Shown here: piece by piece, positions 7,104 to 14,001 of the stretch | Layout: every line of letters starts with the position of its first letter | How positions within the stretch are numbered: position 1 is the stretch's first letter | From: Deltaproteobacteria bacterium | GTDB lineage: Bacteria; Myxococcota; Polyangia; Polyangiales; B10-G4 | Direction of reading: 5' to 3' | DNA length: 17,150 nucleotides | Assembly: GCA_019312705.1 (NCBI GenBank) | Contig: JAFDCW010000042.1 | Span: 1 to 17,150 of the forward strand | The notes under the pieces: generated by a model | The model's database searches: none | What the model saw: the letters and a program-made list of their open reading frames with translations, nothing else | What the model was told of the DNA's origin: nothing | Translations under genes and position numbers: made by a program

Positions 7104-8047
7104 TAATCCACCACCCTCAGGCTGCGTCGACCATCGGCCTTGCCGTAGCGATCGAAGGACGGCCCAGCGCCCTTCAGGACACCCTCGAGGAACGCCTCGG
7201 CGGCTCGATAGCTCGAGCGCACCAAAGGCCCCGAGGCCACGTATTTGAACCCCATCTCGCGTCCAGCATCGCGATAGGTGTCGAACTCCGACGGCTCCAC
7301 GTAGCGGACCAGAGGTGTGTGTTTTTTCGACGGCCGGAGGTACTGGCCGATGGTGACGACATCGACATCGGCGTCCCGGAGACCGCGCATCGCGCCGAGG
7401 ACCTGGGCCTCAGTCTCACCGCAGCCGACCATGAGCGAGGACTTCGTCACTGAGGCTCCGGCTTCCTTAGCCCAACGAAGCACGTGCACGGACCGCTCCC
7501 AGGAGCACCGGGCGTCACGCATCACACGCTGAAGCTCGGGCACGACCTCGACGTTGTGGGCAAATACGTCCGGGCGGCCGTCGACGACGCAGGTCTCGAC
7601 ATCTGCCCTTTGACCGGCGAAGTCACCGACGAGGACCTCGACGAGCAGCTCGGGGGAGGCCGCTTTGACCCTCCGGACGGTCTGGGCGACGTGGGCCGCG
7701 CCACCGTCGAGGAGGTCGTCGCGGTCGACCATGGTCATCACCACGTAGGACAGGTCGAGCTCGGCGAGGGCCCGGGCCGTATTCTCGGGCTCCCGGGGAT
7801 CGACGAGGCCGCCGGGGTCGCCGGTATTGACCGCACAGAAGCGGCAACCCCGGGTGCAGGTCTCTCCGAGGATCATGATCGTGGCGGTCCCCGCGGACCA
7901 GCACTCGCCGATGTTGGGACACCGGGCCTCTTCGCAGACGGTATGCAGATCCAGACCCCGGAGGGTCTCTTTGAGGCCGTTGTAGCGCTCGCCGCCGGGG
8001 AGGCGCACACGCAGCCAGTCAGGCTTCTTTCGGACGGCGTCAGCCAT
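7103..8047 (-). CDS. lipA: Lipoyl synthase
   Basis: 314 residues, normal length. Radical-SAM enzyme that inserts two sulfurs into protein-bound octanoyl groups to make lipoyl cofactors. Both iron-sulfur sites are visible: the auxiliary cluster cysteines 38, 43 and 49 (CX4CX5C) and the radical-SAM cysteines 64, 68 and 71 (CTRGCRFC). The C-terminal RSSY motif that supplies the serine ligand is present. Minor departures from the usual pattern are TMVDRDDL (often TSVDRDDL) and SLMVGCGE (often GLMLGLGE). It is the first gene of the dehydrogenase operon, so it can make the cofactor for the E2 at the other end. The ATG at 8047 has no good ribosome-binding site, and the predicted transcript start leaves a leader of only a few bases. 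Confidence 0.96.
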   Translation of the reverse strand: MADAVRKKPDWLRVRLPGGERYNGLKETLRGLDLHTVCEEARCPNIGECWSAGTATIMILGETCTRGCRFCAVNTGDPGGLVDPREPENTARALAELDLSYVVMTMVDRDDLLDGGAAHVAQTVRRVKAASPELLVEVLVGDFAGQRADVETCVVDGRPDVFAHNVEVVPELQRVMRDARCSWERSVHVLRWAKEAGASVTKSSLMVGCGETEAQVLGAMRGLRDADVDVVTIGQYLRPSKKHTPLVRYVEPSEFDTYRDAGREMGFKYVASGPLVRSSYRAAEAFLEGVLKGAGPSFDRYGKADGRRSLRVVD

Positions 8048-8058
8048 GGTTCGACAAA

Positions 8059-8087
8059 GCTATGGCCAACCCCGCGAGAGGTGTCAA
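8059..8087 (-). promoter_or_regulatory. Sigma70-type promoter for the lipA-dehydrogenase operon
   Basis: On the minus strand a perfect -35 TTGACA (8087-8082) is followed by a 17-base spacer and CATAGC (8064-8059) as the -10. Transcription should begin near 8052, leaving about 5 bases before the lipA ATG, so the message would be nearly leaderless. That agrees with the absence of a ribosome-binding site. Confidence 0.6.
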
Positions 8088-8121
8088 GGCGTGCGAAACC
8101 ATTGAAGAATACCGCAGTGCG

Positions 8122-8496
8122 TCAACGCACCTCGACGCCCGCGGGGGCCACGTTGATCGAGCTCTCGAGGGGCGTTTCGAAGGACACGGCGGCCAGATAT
8201 GGCCACAGGCCGGTGCCGTCGTGGGAGTTGAGCTCGAGGCGGACGATGCGCGCCTCCACAGCCGAGCGCTTGCCCTTCGCCTCGGTTTTGAAGAGCAGTA
8301 CCGCCTTGGCGCCGATTCGAAAACGGCTCCGGGTCGCGAGGAGAGCACCGGTGCGGCTGACGTTTCGGATGATCGCGAGGCGATCTGGCCGGGTCGTGGT
8401 GTCGATGCGAACGGGGAGCGTCGTGAACCGCCGACGGGCGCGCCGCCGCTCATCCTCGGCAACCTCAACCTCGACCGTATCGCGCATATCCGTCAT
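8122..8496 (-). CDS. PilZ-domain protein (likely c-di-GMP binding)
   Basis: 124 residues from the ATG at 8496; another ATG lies three codons later and a GTG seven codons earlier. Only a PilZ domain is visible. The two c-di-GMP-binding motifs of the family are present: an arginine cluster RRRARRR at 17-23 (matching RxxxR) and NVSRTG at 45-50 (matching D/NxSxxG). Single-domain PilZ proteins bind c-di-GMP and act on a partner in motility, secretion or regulation. The partner cannot be told from sequence. The gene is 74 bases upstream of lipA on the same strand but lipA has its own promoter, so co-transcription is only partial at best. The stop overlaps a 14-bp inverted repeat (8117-8130). Confidence 0.8.
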   Translation of the reverse strand: MTDMRDTVEVEVAEDERRRARRRFTTLPVRIDTTTRPDRLAIIRNVSRTGALLATRSRFRIGAKAVLLFKTEAKGKRSAVEARIVRLELNSHDGTGLWPYLAAVSFETPLESSINVAPAGVEVR

Positions 8497-8564
8497 GACG
8501 CTCGGCAAGCGTAACACACTTCCCTACATGATGGCAGTGGGTGCCGAGTGACGGTGAAGCGGGG

Positions 8565-8570
8565 TAGCAT
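8565..8570 (+). promoter_or_regulatory. Possible -10 box of a leaderless transcript
   Basis: TAGCAT ends 6 bases before the lipoprotein ATG at 8577, which would place the transcript start at or next to the start codon. No Shine-Dalgarno sequence is present before the ATG. No clear -35 box is seen. The support is weak. Confidence 0.25.
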
Positions 8571-8576
8571 GCGCCA

Positions 8577-10070
8577 ATGCGTTTCCCCTTTCTTCCCCTT
8601 CTCGCTCTCTTCGCACTCCTGCTTCCCGCCCTCGGCTGCGGCGATGACACGCCGGTCCTGACCGACAGCGGCCGCGACACCGGCACCCGCGACAGCGGCC
8701 GCGACACCGGGCCCCGAGACACGGGCATGTCCGACGCATGCTTCCCGGGGGCCACGTGCGTGCCAACGGTCGAGTGCCAGGAAGGGCGCACCACCTGTGA
8801 CCCGCTCGGCTGCGAGGTTTCGGTCCCCGCCGCCGCGGACACGGTCTGCACGGGCGGCACGTGCGATGGCTCCGGGACTTGCGTGCGCACCGAGACCGCG
8901 ATGTGGGGCGCGTCGGACGCATCGATGTTCGACGCCTTCGGCGGCGACGTGGCGATCGACGGCAGCTACGCGGTGATCGGCGTGGGCTCCTCGGCCGCCG
9001 GCGTGTACGCCGACGCGGCCTACGTCTTCGAGCGCAATGCCAGGGGCAACTGGCGGCAGGTGGCCGGTATCCTCAACACCTCGGACGCCACCGCTGGGAG
9101 CTTCGGCACCGCGGTCGACATCGAGGGCGAGACGATCGTCATCGGCACCCATGGGGCAAGCCACACCGGGGCGATGAACGCCGGCGCCGTCTACGTATTC
9201 AAGCGTGCCCCGGACGGGACCTGGGCCGAATCCCAAACCCTCATCGCGTCGGACCCGACGATGGGACAGCGCTTCGGACGCTCGGTCGCCATCGGTGACG
9301 GGCACATCGCCGTCGGCGCCTACGGCGAGGCCGGCTTCGTGACCGACGACCAAGGCCTGGTCTACGTCTTCGAAGATGACGGCCTGGGTACCGGCACCTT
9401 CGAGGAGGTCGCCCGCCTGACCGTCACCGATGGTCGCGTCGGCGACGGCCTCGGCTTCTCCGTCGACATCGACAGTACCCACCTCATTTCCGGGGCCCCC
9501 TTCGACAACAACGAGAGGGGCGCGGCCTACCTCTTCGATCGCACCGCCCCGGGGACCTGGGCTGAGCTCACCGCCGGCAGTCGCCTCGAGGCCAGCGACG
9601 GATCCCTCGAGGACCGCTTCGGAATCGAGGTCTCCCTCGACGGCGATACGATGGCCATCTCGTCACCCTTCGCCGAAGAGGGCGCAGTGATAAACGCCGG
9701 CGCCGTCTACATCTTCGAACGGCAGACCGACATGACCGTGACCCAGTCCCAGCGCCTCGTGGCGAGCGACCCCTCCAGAGAGGCCCTCTTCGGAGCCCTC
9801 GACCTCGTAGGCGACATGCTCCTGGTCGGCGCCCCAAAGTACGACCGGGTGGGCCGGTTGGAGATGGGCATCGCCTATCGATTTGAGCGGGCGGGTGGCT
9901 CGTTCACCGAAGCGGAGAAGCTTTACCGCCTCGCGCCAGAGGTCGGGGACCGCTTCGGTGCGGCGGTAGCCGCGTCCGGGACGGTCGCCTTGATCGGGGC
10001 CCCAGGGGTCGACCGCATGGCCGCCGAGGACGTCGGGGCGGTGTTCATCTTCGACCCCATCATGCCTTGA
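8577..10070 (+). CDS. Outer-surface lipoprotein with FG-GAP/integrin-like beta-propeller repeats
   Basis: 497 residues. A lipoprotein signal peptide ends at the lipobox LPALGC with Cys21 as the lipidation site. Residues about 27-50 are a low-complexity linker of repeated DSGRDTG units. Residues about 54-105 contain eight or more Cys in a small disulfide-type segment. From about 108 to the end there are roughly seven repeats of about 50-55 residues built on the theme FG..V.I.G...VIG......G.AYVFER, the FG-GAP style beta-propeller seen in integrin alpha chains and many bacterial surface proteins. It is probably an extracytoplasmic adhesive or scaffold protein. The ligand is unknown. The gene lies divergent from the PilZ gene and 32 bases before the isomerase gene. 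Lipoproteins of this plan are frequent in Myxococcota. Confidence 0.88.
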   Translation: MRFPFLPLLALFALLLPALGCGDDTPVLTDSGRDTGTRDSGRDTGPRDTGMSDACFPGATCVPTVECQEGRTTCDPLGCEVSVPAAADTVCTGGTCDGSGTCVRTETAMWGASDASMFDAFGGDVAIDGSYAVIGVGSSAAGVYADAAYVFERNARGNWRQVAGILNTSDATAGSFGTAVDIEGETIVIGTHGASHTGAMNAGAVYVFKRAPDGTWAESQTLIASDPTMGQRFGRSVAIGDGHIAVGAYGEAGFVTDDQGLVYVFEDDGLGTGTFEEVARLTVTDGRVGDGLGFSVDIDSTHLISGAPFDNNERGAAYLFDRTAPGTWAELTAGSRLEASDGSLEDRFGIEVSLDGDTMAISSPFAEEGAVINAGAVYIFERQTDMTVTQSQRLVASDPSREALFGALDLVGDMLLVGAPKYDRVGRLEMGIAYRFERAGGSFTEAEKLYRLAPEVGDRFGAAVAASGTVALIGAPGVDRMAAEDVGAVFIFDPIMP

Positions 10071-10102
10071 ATCTCGCCCCCCGAGGCTGAGAGGGTTTCC
10101 GA

Positions 10103-10681
10103 ATGAGCGACTCCGAGATCATCGCCGCCGGCAAGGTGGCCGGCATCCACTACGTACTCACCGACGACAAGGGGGAGGTGCTCGACCAGAGCACCGAAGA
10201 ACACCCCATGTATTACCTGCACGGCCACCGCAACATCGTGCCGGGCCTCGAGACGCAGCTCGCCGGCAAGAAGGTCGGCGACCACGTCACAGCCGTAGTT
10301 CCACCCGAAGAGGGTTATGGCCTGCGTCAGGGCAAAGCCCAGCAGATGCGCCGGAGCGAATTCCCCGAAGATGCAGTGATCGAGGTGGGTGCGCGCTTCA
10401 TGGTGAAGACCCGCGAAGGCCAGGCCATCCAGGTCTGGATCACGAAGATCATGGGGAACACGGTCACCATCGATCATAATCACCCCCTCGCCGACCAGAC
10501 GCTGCACTTCGAGGTCGACGTGCTCTTCCTCCGGGACGCCACCGAGGACGAGCTGACGCACGGCCACTCACATGGCAAGGAAGGCCACGGACATTCCCAT
10601 GGGCACGGCCAAGAAGAAGAAGACGCGGATCAAGGCGCGGACCAAGACGCGGACGAGCAAAGCGACCACGACGCGGTCTGA
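10103..10681 (+). CDS. SlyD-like FKBP-type peptidyl-prolyl isomerase with His/acidic tail
   Basis: 192 residues. The N-terminal 150 residues follow the SlyD pattern: an FKBP domain (YVLTDDKGEVLD, YYLHGHRNIVPGLE, PPEEGYG) with the inserted IF chaperone domain (about residues 75-125), then HFEVDVLFLRDAT. It catalyses proline isomerisation and binds unfolded chains. The tail from about 154 is first His/Gly-rich (HGHSHGKEGHGHSHGHG), as in metal-binding SlyD, and then Asp/Glu/Gln-rich. It is cytoplasmic, with no signal peptide. The start has GAGAGGG upstream. The last 83-110 bases are also read in another frame as the beginning of the methyltransferase gene, so the tail codes for two opposite-charged peptides. 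Confidence 0.93.
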   Translation: MSDSEIIAAGKVAGIHYVLTDDKGEVLDQSTEEHPMYYLHGHRNIVPGLETQLAGKKVGDHVTAVVPPEEGYGLRQGKAQQMRRSEFPEDAVIEVGARFMVKTREGQAIQVWITKIMGNTVTIDHNHPLADQTLHFEVDVLFLRDATEDELTHGHSHGKEGHGHSHGHGQEEEDADQGADQDADEQSDHDAV

Positions 10682-12131
10682 GCATCGAGCCAAGGTTCGA
10701 GCCAGGACTGGAGCCAAGACTGGAGCCAAGGCTGGCGCCAAGACTGGCGCCAAGACTGGCGCCAAGGCTGGCGCCAAGACTCGAAGCAAGACCGGTGCGC
10801 AATCCCGGAAGACACACCAGGACCAGAAGGCCCGAAATACCCGGAAGGCCCGGACGGCCCAGAAGGCCTCGTGGCCTGACGGCCCGGTGCAGTTGTTCGT
10901 GGCGTCGGCCCCCGGCGTCGAGGCGCTGCTCGAGGCAGAGCTCGGGCGGCTCACGAAGTTCGAGACCAAGGCGGTCCCCGGAGGCGTAGAGCTCGAAGGG
11001 GACGCCACCACGCTCTACCGCATCGCCCTCGGGTCGGGCCTCGGCACCCACCTCACGCTGCGAATCGGTACGTTCTCGGCCCGTCGCTTCGAGGTCCTGG
11101 TCCGAAAGACGGCCAAGCTCCCCTTCCGGGCGATCCTGGGCGACGACGTGCGCTTCGAAGTAACGGCGAAGTGCCGGAAGTCGCGCCTGCATCACAGCGG
11201 GGCCGTCGCCGAACGGGTCACGACGGCCGTCGCCGAAACCCGCGGATACGGCGAAAAGTCGGGACCCCTCGTCGCGATCCAGTGTCGGATCGAACACGAC
11301 GAGGTCACCCTCTCCCTCGACCTGACCGGAGAACCGCTCTGGAAACGCGGGTACCGGAGCGAGACGGCAAAGGCGCCGCTCCGGGAAGACCTCGCCCTCG
11401 CACTGCTGCTCTCGAGCGGCTGGGACCCCACGACGCCCCTCGTAGATCCCTTTTGCGGCTCCGGAACTATCCTCATCGAGGCCGCCCGCCACGCCCTCGG
11501 TTTGCTACCGGGCAGCGGCCGCAGCTTCCTCTTCGAGGCGCTTCCGTTCTTCGACCGCCAGCGCTTCCTTGCTGCGCGCGACTCCCTCGAAGCCGAGATG
11601 CGTCGCCCAGACGCGTCCCCGGTCATCCGCGGCGCCGACCGGGATGCCGGGGCGACAGAGGCGGCTCGCAACAACGCCGACCGAGGCCAGGTGGGGCACG
11701 TCGTCACGGTCGAGCAGGCCGCGATCAGCAAGGCGACCGTCTTCGACGTGTTGAAGGAGGGCTCCGAGAAGCACGGAGCCGTGGTGAGCAACCCTCCCCA
11801 CGGCCACCGCGTCGGAGACCCCCGGACGCTGCAGCGGCTCTACCAGAGCCTCGGCCATCGCATCGGCGAGTTGCCCGACGGCTGCGCGGTTGCCGTGCTG
11901 GTCCGCGACGCACGCATCGCCCGAAGCATCGGTGTGCCCCTCGAGACGCGGCTCCTGACGGATCAGGGCGGCAGCAAGGTGCGCATGCTCGCGGGCGTCA
12001 CCGGGGCTCGAGCAGGCAATACCGCCAAAGGCTCCGGAGCCTCAAGAGGACCAAGAGGACCAAGAGGCCCCAAACGCCCCAGAGGTTCCAAAGGCTCAAA
12101 GAGCTCAAAGAGCTCGAAGAGCCCGTCCTAG
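10599..12131 (+). CDS. THUMP-domain RNA methyltransferase (RlmL/Trm14 type) with basic tails
   Basis: 510 residues from the ATG at 10599, chosen because AAGGAAGG lies upstream (14 bases away, rather far); an ATG at 10572 is the alternative, and a GTG at 10887 sits exactly where the folded part begins. The first ~95 residues are Lys/Arg/Ala/Thr-rich, with eight 12-bp DNA repeats giving AKTG or AKAG. Then comes a THUMP-like RNA-binding domain (QLFVASAPGVEALLEAEL onward), a class I SAM-binding motif (VDPFCGSGTILIEAA), and the catalytic loop. That loop reads NPPHGHR, where relatives have NPPYG.R. The last ~35 residues are again basic and low-complexity. It is expected to methylate guanine N2 in rRNA or tRNA; the target is unknown. 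It overlaps the isomerase gene in another frame. Confidence 0.85.
   Translation: MGTAKKKKTRIKARTKTRTSKATTTRSEHRAKVRARTGAKTGAKAGAKTGAKTGAKAGAKTRSKTGAQSRKTHQDQKARNTRKARTAQKASWPDGPVQLFVASAPGVEALLEAELGRLTKFETKAVPGGVELEGDATTLYRIALGSGLGTHLTLRIGTFSARRFEVLVRKTAKLPFRAILGDDVRFEVTAKCRKSRLHHSGAVAERVTTAVAETRGYGEKSGPLVAIQCRIEHDEVTLSLDLTGEPLWKRGYRSETAKAPLREDLALALLLSSGWDPTTPLVDPFCGSGTILIEAARHALGLLPGSGRSFLFEALPFFDRQRFLAARDSLEAEMRRPDASPVIRGADRDAGATEAARNNADRGQVGHVVTVEQAAISKATVFDVLKEGSEKHGAVVSNPPHGHRVGDPRTLQRLYQSLGHRIGELPDGCAVAVLVRDARIARSIGVPLETRLLTDQGGSKVRMLAGVTGARAGNTAKGSGASRGPRGPRGPKRPRGSKGSKSSKSSKSPS
10701..10796 (+). repeat. Eight 12-bp tandem repeats inside the methyltransferase N-terminal tail
   Basis: Units of the form GCCAAGACTGGC, with the third codon alternating act/gct, run in frame from 10701 to 10796 and encode AKTG/AKAG. 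The seventh and eighth units are diverged (ending CGA, and beginning AGC). They lie just after the isomerase stop, so they are read only in the methyltransferase frame. Such a tract can change length by slippage. Confidence 0.9.
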
Positions 12132-12144
12132 CCGTCGTTGCGGG

Positions 12145-12421
12145 CAAGCACTGCCGGCGCCGGCAGTCCGCAGTCGCGCTGCCGCCTCGGGCCGCCTACG
12201 CGGCGCCTTCTTGTTGAAGGTCAAGCACTGCCGGCGCCGCTGCGGTCGGCCTGTCGGCTCTGCCCGCCTTCGGCGTGCTGCCGCCTCGGGCCGCCCTACG
12301 CGGCGCCTTCTTGTTAAGGGACTGCGGACTGCCGGCGCCGCTACGGTCGGCCTGTCGGCTCTGCGCGACTGCGTCGCGCTGCCGCCTCGGGCCGCCCTAC
12401 GCGGCGCCTTCTTGTTAAGGG
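12145..12421. repeat. Three imperfect tandem copies of a ~100-bp structured repeat
   Basis: Copies lie at about 12145-12221 (shortened), 12222-12319 and 12321-12421. Each starts near CTGCCGGCGCC and ends with a conserved block around GCCGCCTCGGGCCGCC...TTCTTGTT. In copies 2 and 3, GGCGCCGC and its exact complement GCGGCGCC close a stem (12233-12240/12300-12307 and 12334-12341/12401-12408). Copy 1 has instead an 18-bp perfect palindrome at 12150-12167. GCCGC..GCGGC followed by TTCTTGTT resembles a terminator in each copy. The array fills the gap from just after the methyltransferase stop to the base before the pyrophosphatase stop, and holds no believable gene. Confidence 0.85.
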
Positions 12422-12892
12422 TCACCGCACGAATCCGAGGCAGCGCGTTTCACCGCGGCGGCCCCGGGCTCGATTGAGCGCGCGCTTGGAGAGCGCATAG
12501 ACGTGAAAGAAGGCGAGCAGGCCGAGGCGGACCGTGGCGCTCAGCTCTTGGTGGCTGCAGATGACTTTGCGGTCGTCGAGGCCGGCGTCGAGGAAGCCGA
12601 GGACCGCCCGGACCGGCACCTCGATGCGTTGTCCACGGCGGAGGCGGGGCCCGAGGACCACGGCGTCGAGGGGGTCACCGTCGGGGGCGATGCGCGAAGG
12701 GATGGACCCGTAGTTGACGGGGCACGGCAGGGGGGAGACGAAGTCCACTTCGCCGTGGGGATTGCGCTTGATGAAGTCGAGGCGAGAGACCTCCACCACG
12801 ACCTCGACGACCCCGGCGACCTGCAATGTCCGCGCGCCTTCCGATTCGATCACCACGGCGCGGATTGTATAGGCGATGAGGCCGCGGTACAT
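12422..12892 (-). CDS. Divergent soluble (family I) inorganic pyrophosphatase
   Basis: 156 residues from the ATG at 12892, a little shorter than the usual 170-180. It would hydrolyse pyrophosphate to phosphate in the cytoplasm. The hallmark DGDPLD is at 71-76 (matching the metal-binding aspartates 65, 67 and 70 of the E. coli enzyme). NYG (60-62) and the LDAGLDDRK block (Asp102, Asp107, Lys109, matching D97, D102, K104) are also present. Several other active-site positions differ: the position of E. coli Arg43 and the Lys after Tyr141 are not conserved. The C-terminus is Arg-rich. Activity is therefore likely but not certain. Alternative GTG starts exist at codons 13 and 14. The ATG overlaps head-to-head the ATG of the plus-strand gene in a CATG palindrome. 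Its stop lies directly beside the repeat array. Confidence 0.8.
   Translation of the reverse strand: MYRGLIAYTIRAVVIESEGARTLQVAGVVEVVVEVSRLDFIKRNPHGEVDFVSPLPCPVNYGSIPSRIAPDGDPLDAVVLGPRLRRGQRIEVPVRAVLGFLDAGLDDRKVICSHQELSATVRLGLLAFFHVYALSKRALNRARGRRGETRCLGFVR
12864..12871. promoter_or_regulatory. Possible shared -10 region for the divergent pyrophosphatase and helical-protein genes
   Basis: ATTGTATA reads TGTATA on the plus strand and TATACAAT on the minus strand, an AT-rich island in GC-rich DNA. On the plus strand, transcription from it would start near 12878, after the ATG at 12876 but before that at 12891. On the minus strand it would start near 12857, close to GTG codons 13 and 14 of the pyrophosphatase frame. 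No matching -35 boxes are clear. Confidence 0.3.
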
Positions 12893-13970
12893 GAAGACGG
12901 TGAGCGACCAGGAACGAATCATCGAGGCGTTATCCGCGGAAGAGAGCGCCCTCCGAGATGCCGGCGTCGAGATGATCGCGGACTTTCTCCTCGACCGCCG
13001 CGTCGCCGAGCTCGTCGACGTCGAGTCGATCGTGACCCTCACGCTCTCCTCGCTCACCACCGACAACGTGACCCGAGTGGTCGAGGAGCACCTCTCGCCG
13101 GCCTGGGACCGGCACCTCCTCCGCGTCACCGAGAGCGGTGAAGCCGTGGCCGACGCCTTGCCCCCGGAGGTTAAGCGCAAGCTCGAGGAGATCGCACTGC
13201 TTCAAGCAGCGCCGCCAGCGGCCTGGGCCAAGGGCGCCGTCGACCCAGCTCTCGTGCGCGAGCTCCTCGCCCCGGTTCTCCAAGATACGCTGCTCTCGTT
13301 TGCGAGGAAGCTCTCCGCCGCAGCGGGCGGCGACGAATCCGACGGCACCCCGGAGTCAGCGCGCAACGACTCCCAAAGCGGTCAACACGGTCAGGACGGC
13401 CCAGGGCGCCACCGCGGCATCGCCGGGCGCCTACGCAAGAGCGCCAAGGCCCGCGCCGAAAAGCTCGCGACCGTAGGCAAGACCGTGGGCAAGACCGTGG
13501 CCGGCAGGGTCGGGGCCGAGCTCGACAAACGTATGGCGAGCACGGCCAAGGAGTTCAGCCGGGGCGCCCTTCGAGGGCTCCGGGAAGCGTTCCGAGAGCG
13601 CGTCCGGAGCGACGAGGGGCGGGAGCTCGTGGGCCAGATCCAAAAGCAGATCATCCACCGCGTATTCGAAACCGACGTCGCCGTGTTGATGCGCGAGATC
13701 GAAGGCCTGCCTCGGGAGGAACTCGAGGCCCTCGTGGGGCCGACCTTCCAGCACAACGCGGCCCGGGCCATCGGGCGACGCGCCGTGGCGGAGGAGGTGC
13801 GGGCCTTCCTGGACTGCGAAGGAGACAAGACCATCCGGGCCCTCGCCGAAAGCTCGGGGGTCTCGGGCGAAGCGCGCAGCGCCGTCGCCGGGACCATGGA
13901 CGGACTCGCCCGGGAGCTCTTCCGAAGCCCCGCATTTGCCACCTGGCTCGGCGACTTGCTCACAACCTGA
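12891..13970 (+). CDS. Hypothetical helical protein
   Basis: 359 residues. I do not recognise a family. The start at 12891 is preferred to the in-frame ATG at 12876 because GATGAGG lies about 9 bases before it. Residues about 1-145 and 215-355 look mainly alpha-helical, with even spacing of Leu, Val and charged residues. The two helical parts are joined by a hydrophilic, low-complexity Gly/Asp/Ser/Gln linker (about 147-180) and a basic stretch with a repeated VGKT. There is no signal peptide or clear membrane segment, so it is probably cytoplasmic. It is followed after 31 bases by the FHA-GGDEF gene on the same strand, so they could be co-transcribed. No function is proposed. Confidence 0.75.
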   Translation: MKTVSDQERIIEALSAEESALRDAGVEMIADFLLDRRVAELVDVESIVTLTLSSLTTDNVTRVVEEHLSPAWDRHLLRVTESGEAVADALPPEVKRKLEEIALLQAAPPAAWAKGAVDPALVRELLAPVLQDTLLSFARKLSAAAGGDESDGTPESARNDSQSGQHGQDGPGRHRGIAGRLRKSAKARAEKLATVGKTVGKTVAGRVGAELDKRMASTAKEFSRGALRGLREAFRERVRSDEGRELVGQIQKQIIHRVFETDVAVLMREIEGLPREELEALVGPTFQHNAARAIGRRAVAEEVRAFLDCEGDKTIRALAESSGVSGEARSAVAGTMDGLARELFRSPAFATWLGDLLTT

Positions 13971-14001
13971 GCCCGCGAGGTTCGCGTGGTACCCTTCCGC
14001 C

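Noticed and set aside
8117..8130. GTGCGTCAACGCAC inverted repeat as an operator or terminator
   Set aside because: The arms are short and it overlaps the PilZ stop; no T-run and no second site, so chance in GC-rich DNA is likely.
7484..8551. Open frame of about 355 codons on the plus strand
   Set aside because: Antisense to lipA and to the PilZ gene, both with strong family motifs.
12105..12425. Minus-strand frame with repeated NKKAPRR-like segments
   Set aside because: It is created by the three-copy DNA repeat; no ribosome-binding site or domain and the repeat structure explains the openness.
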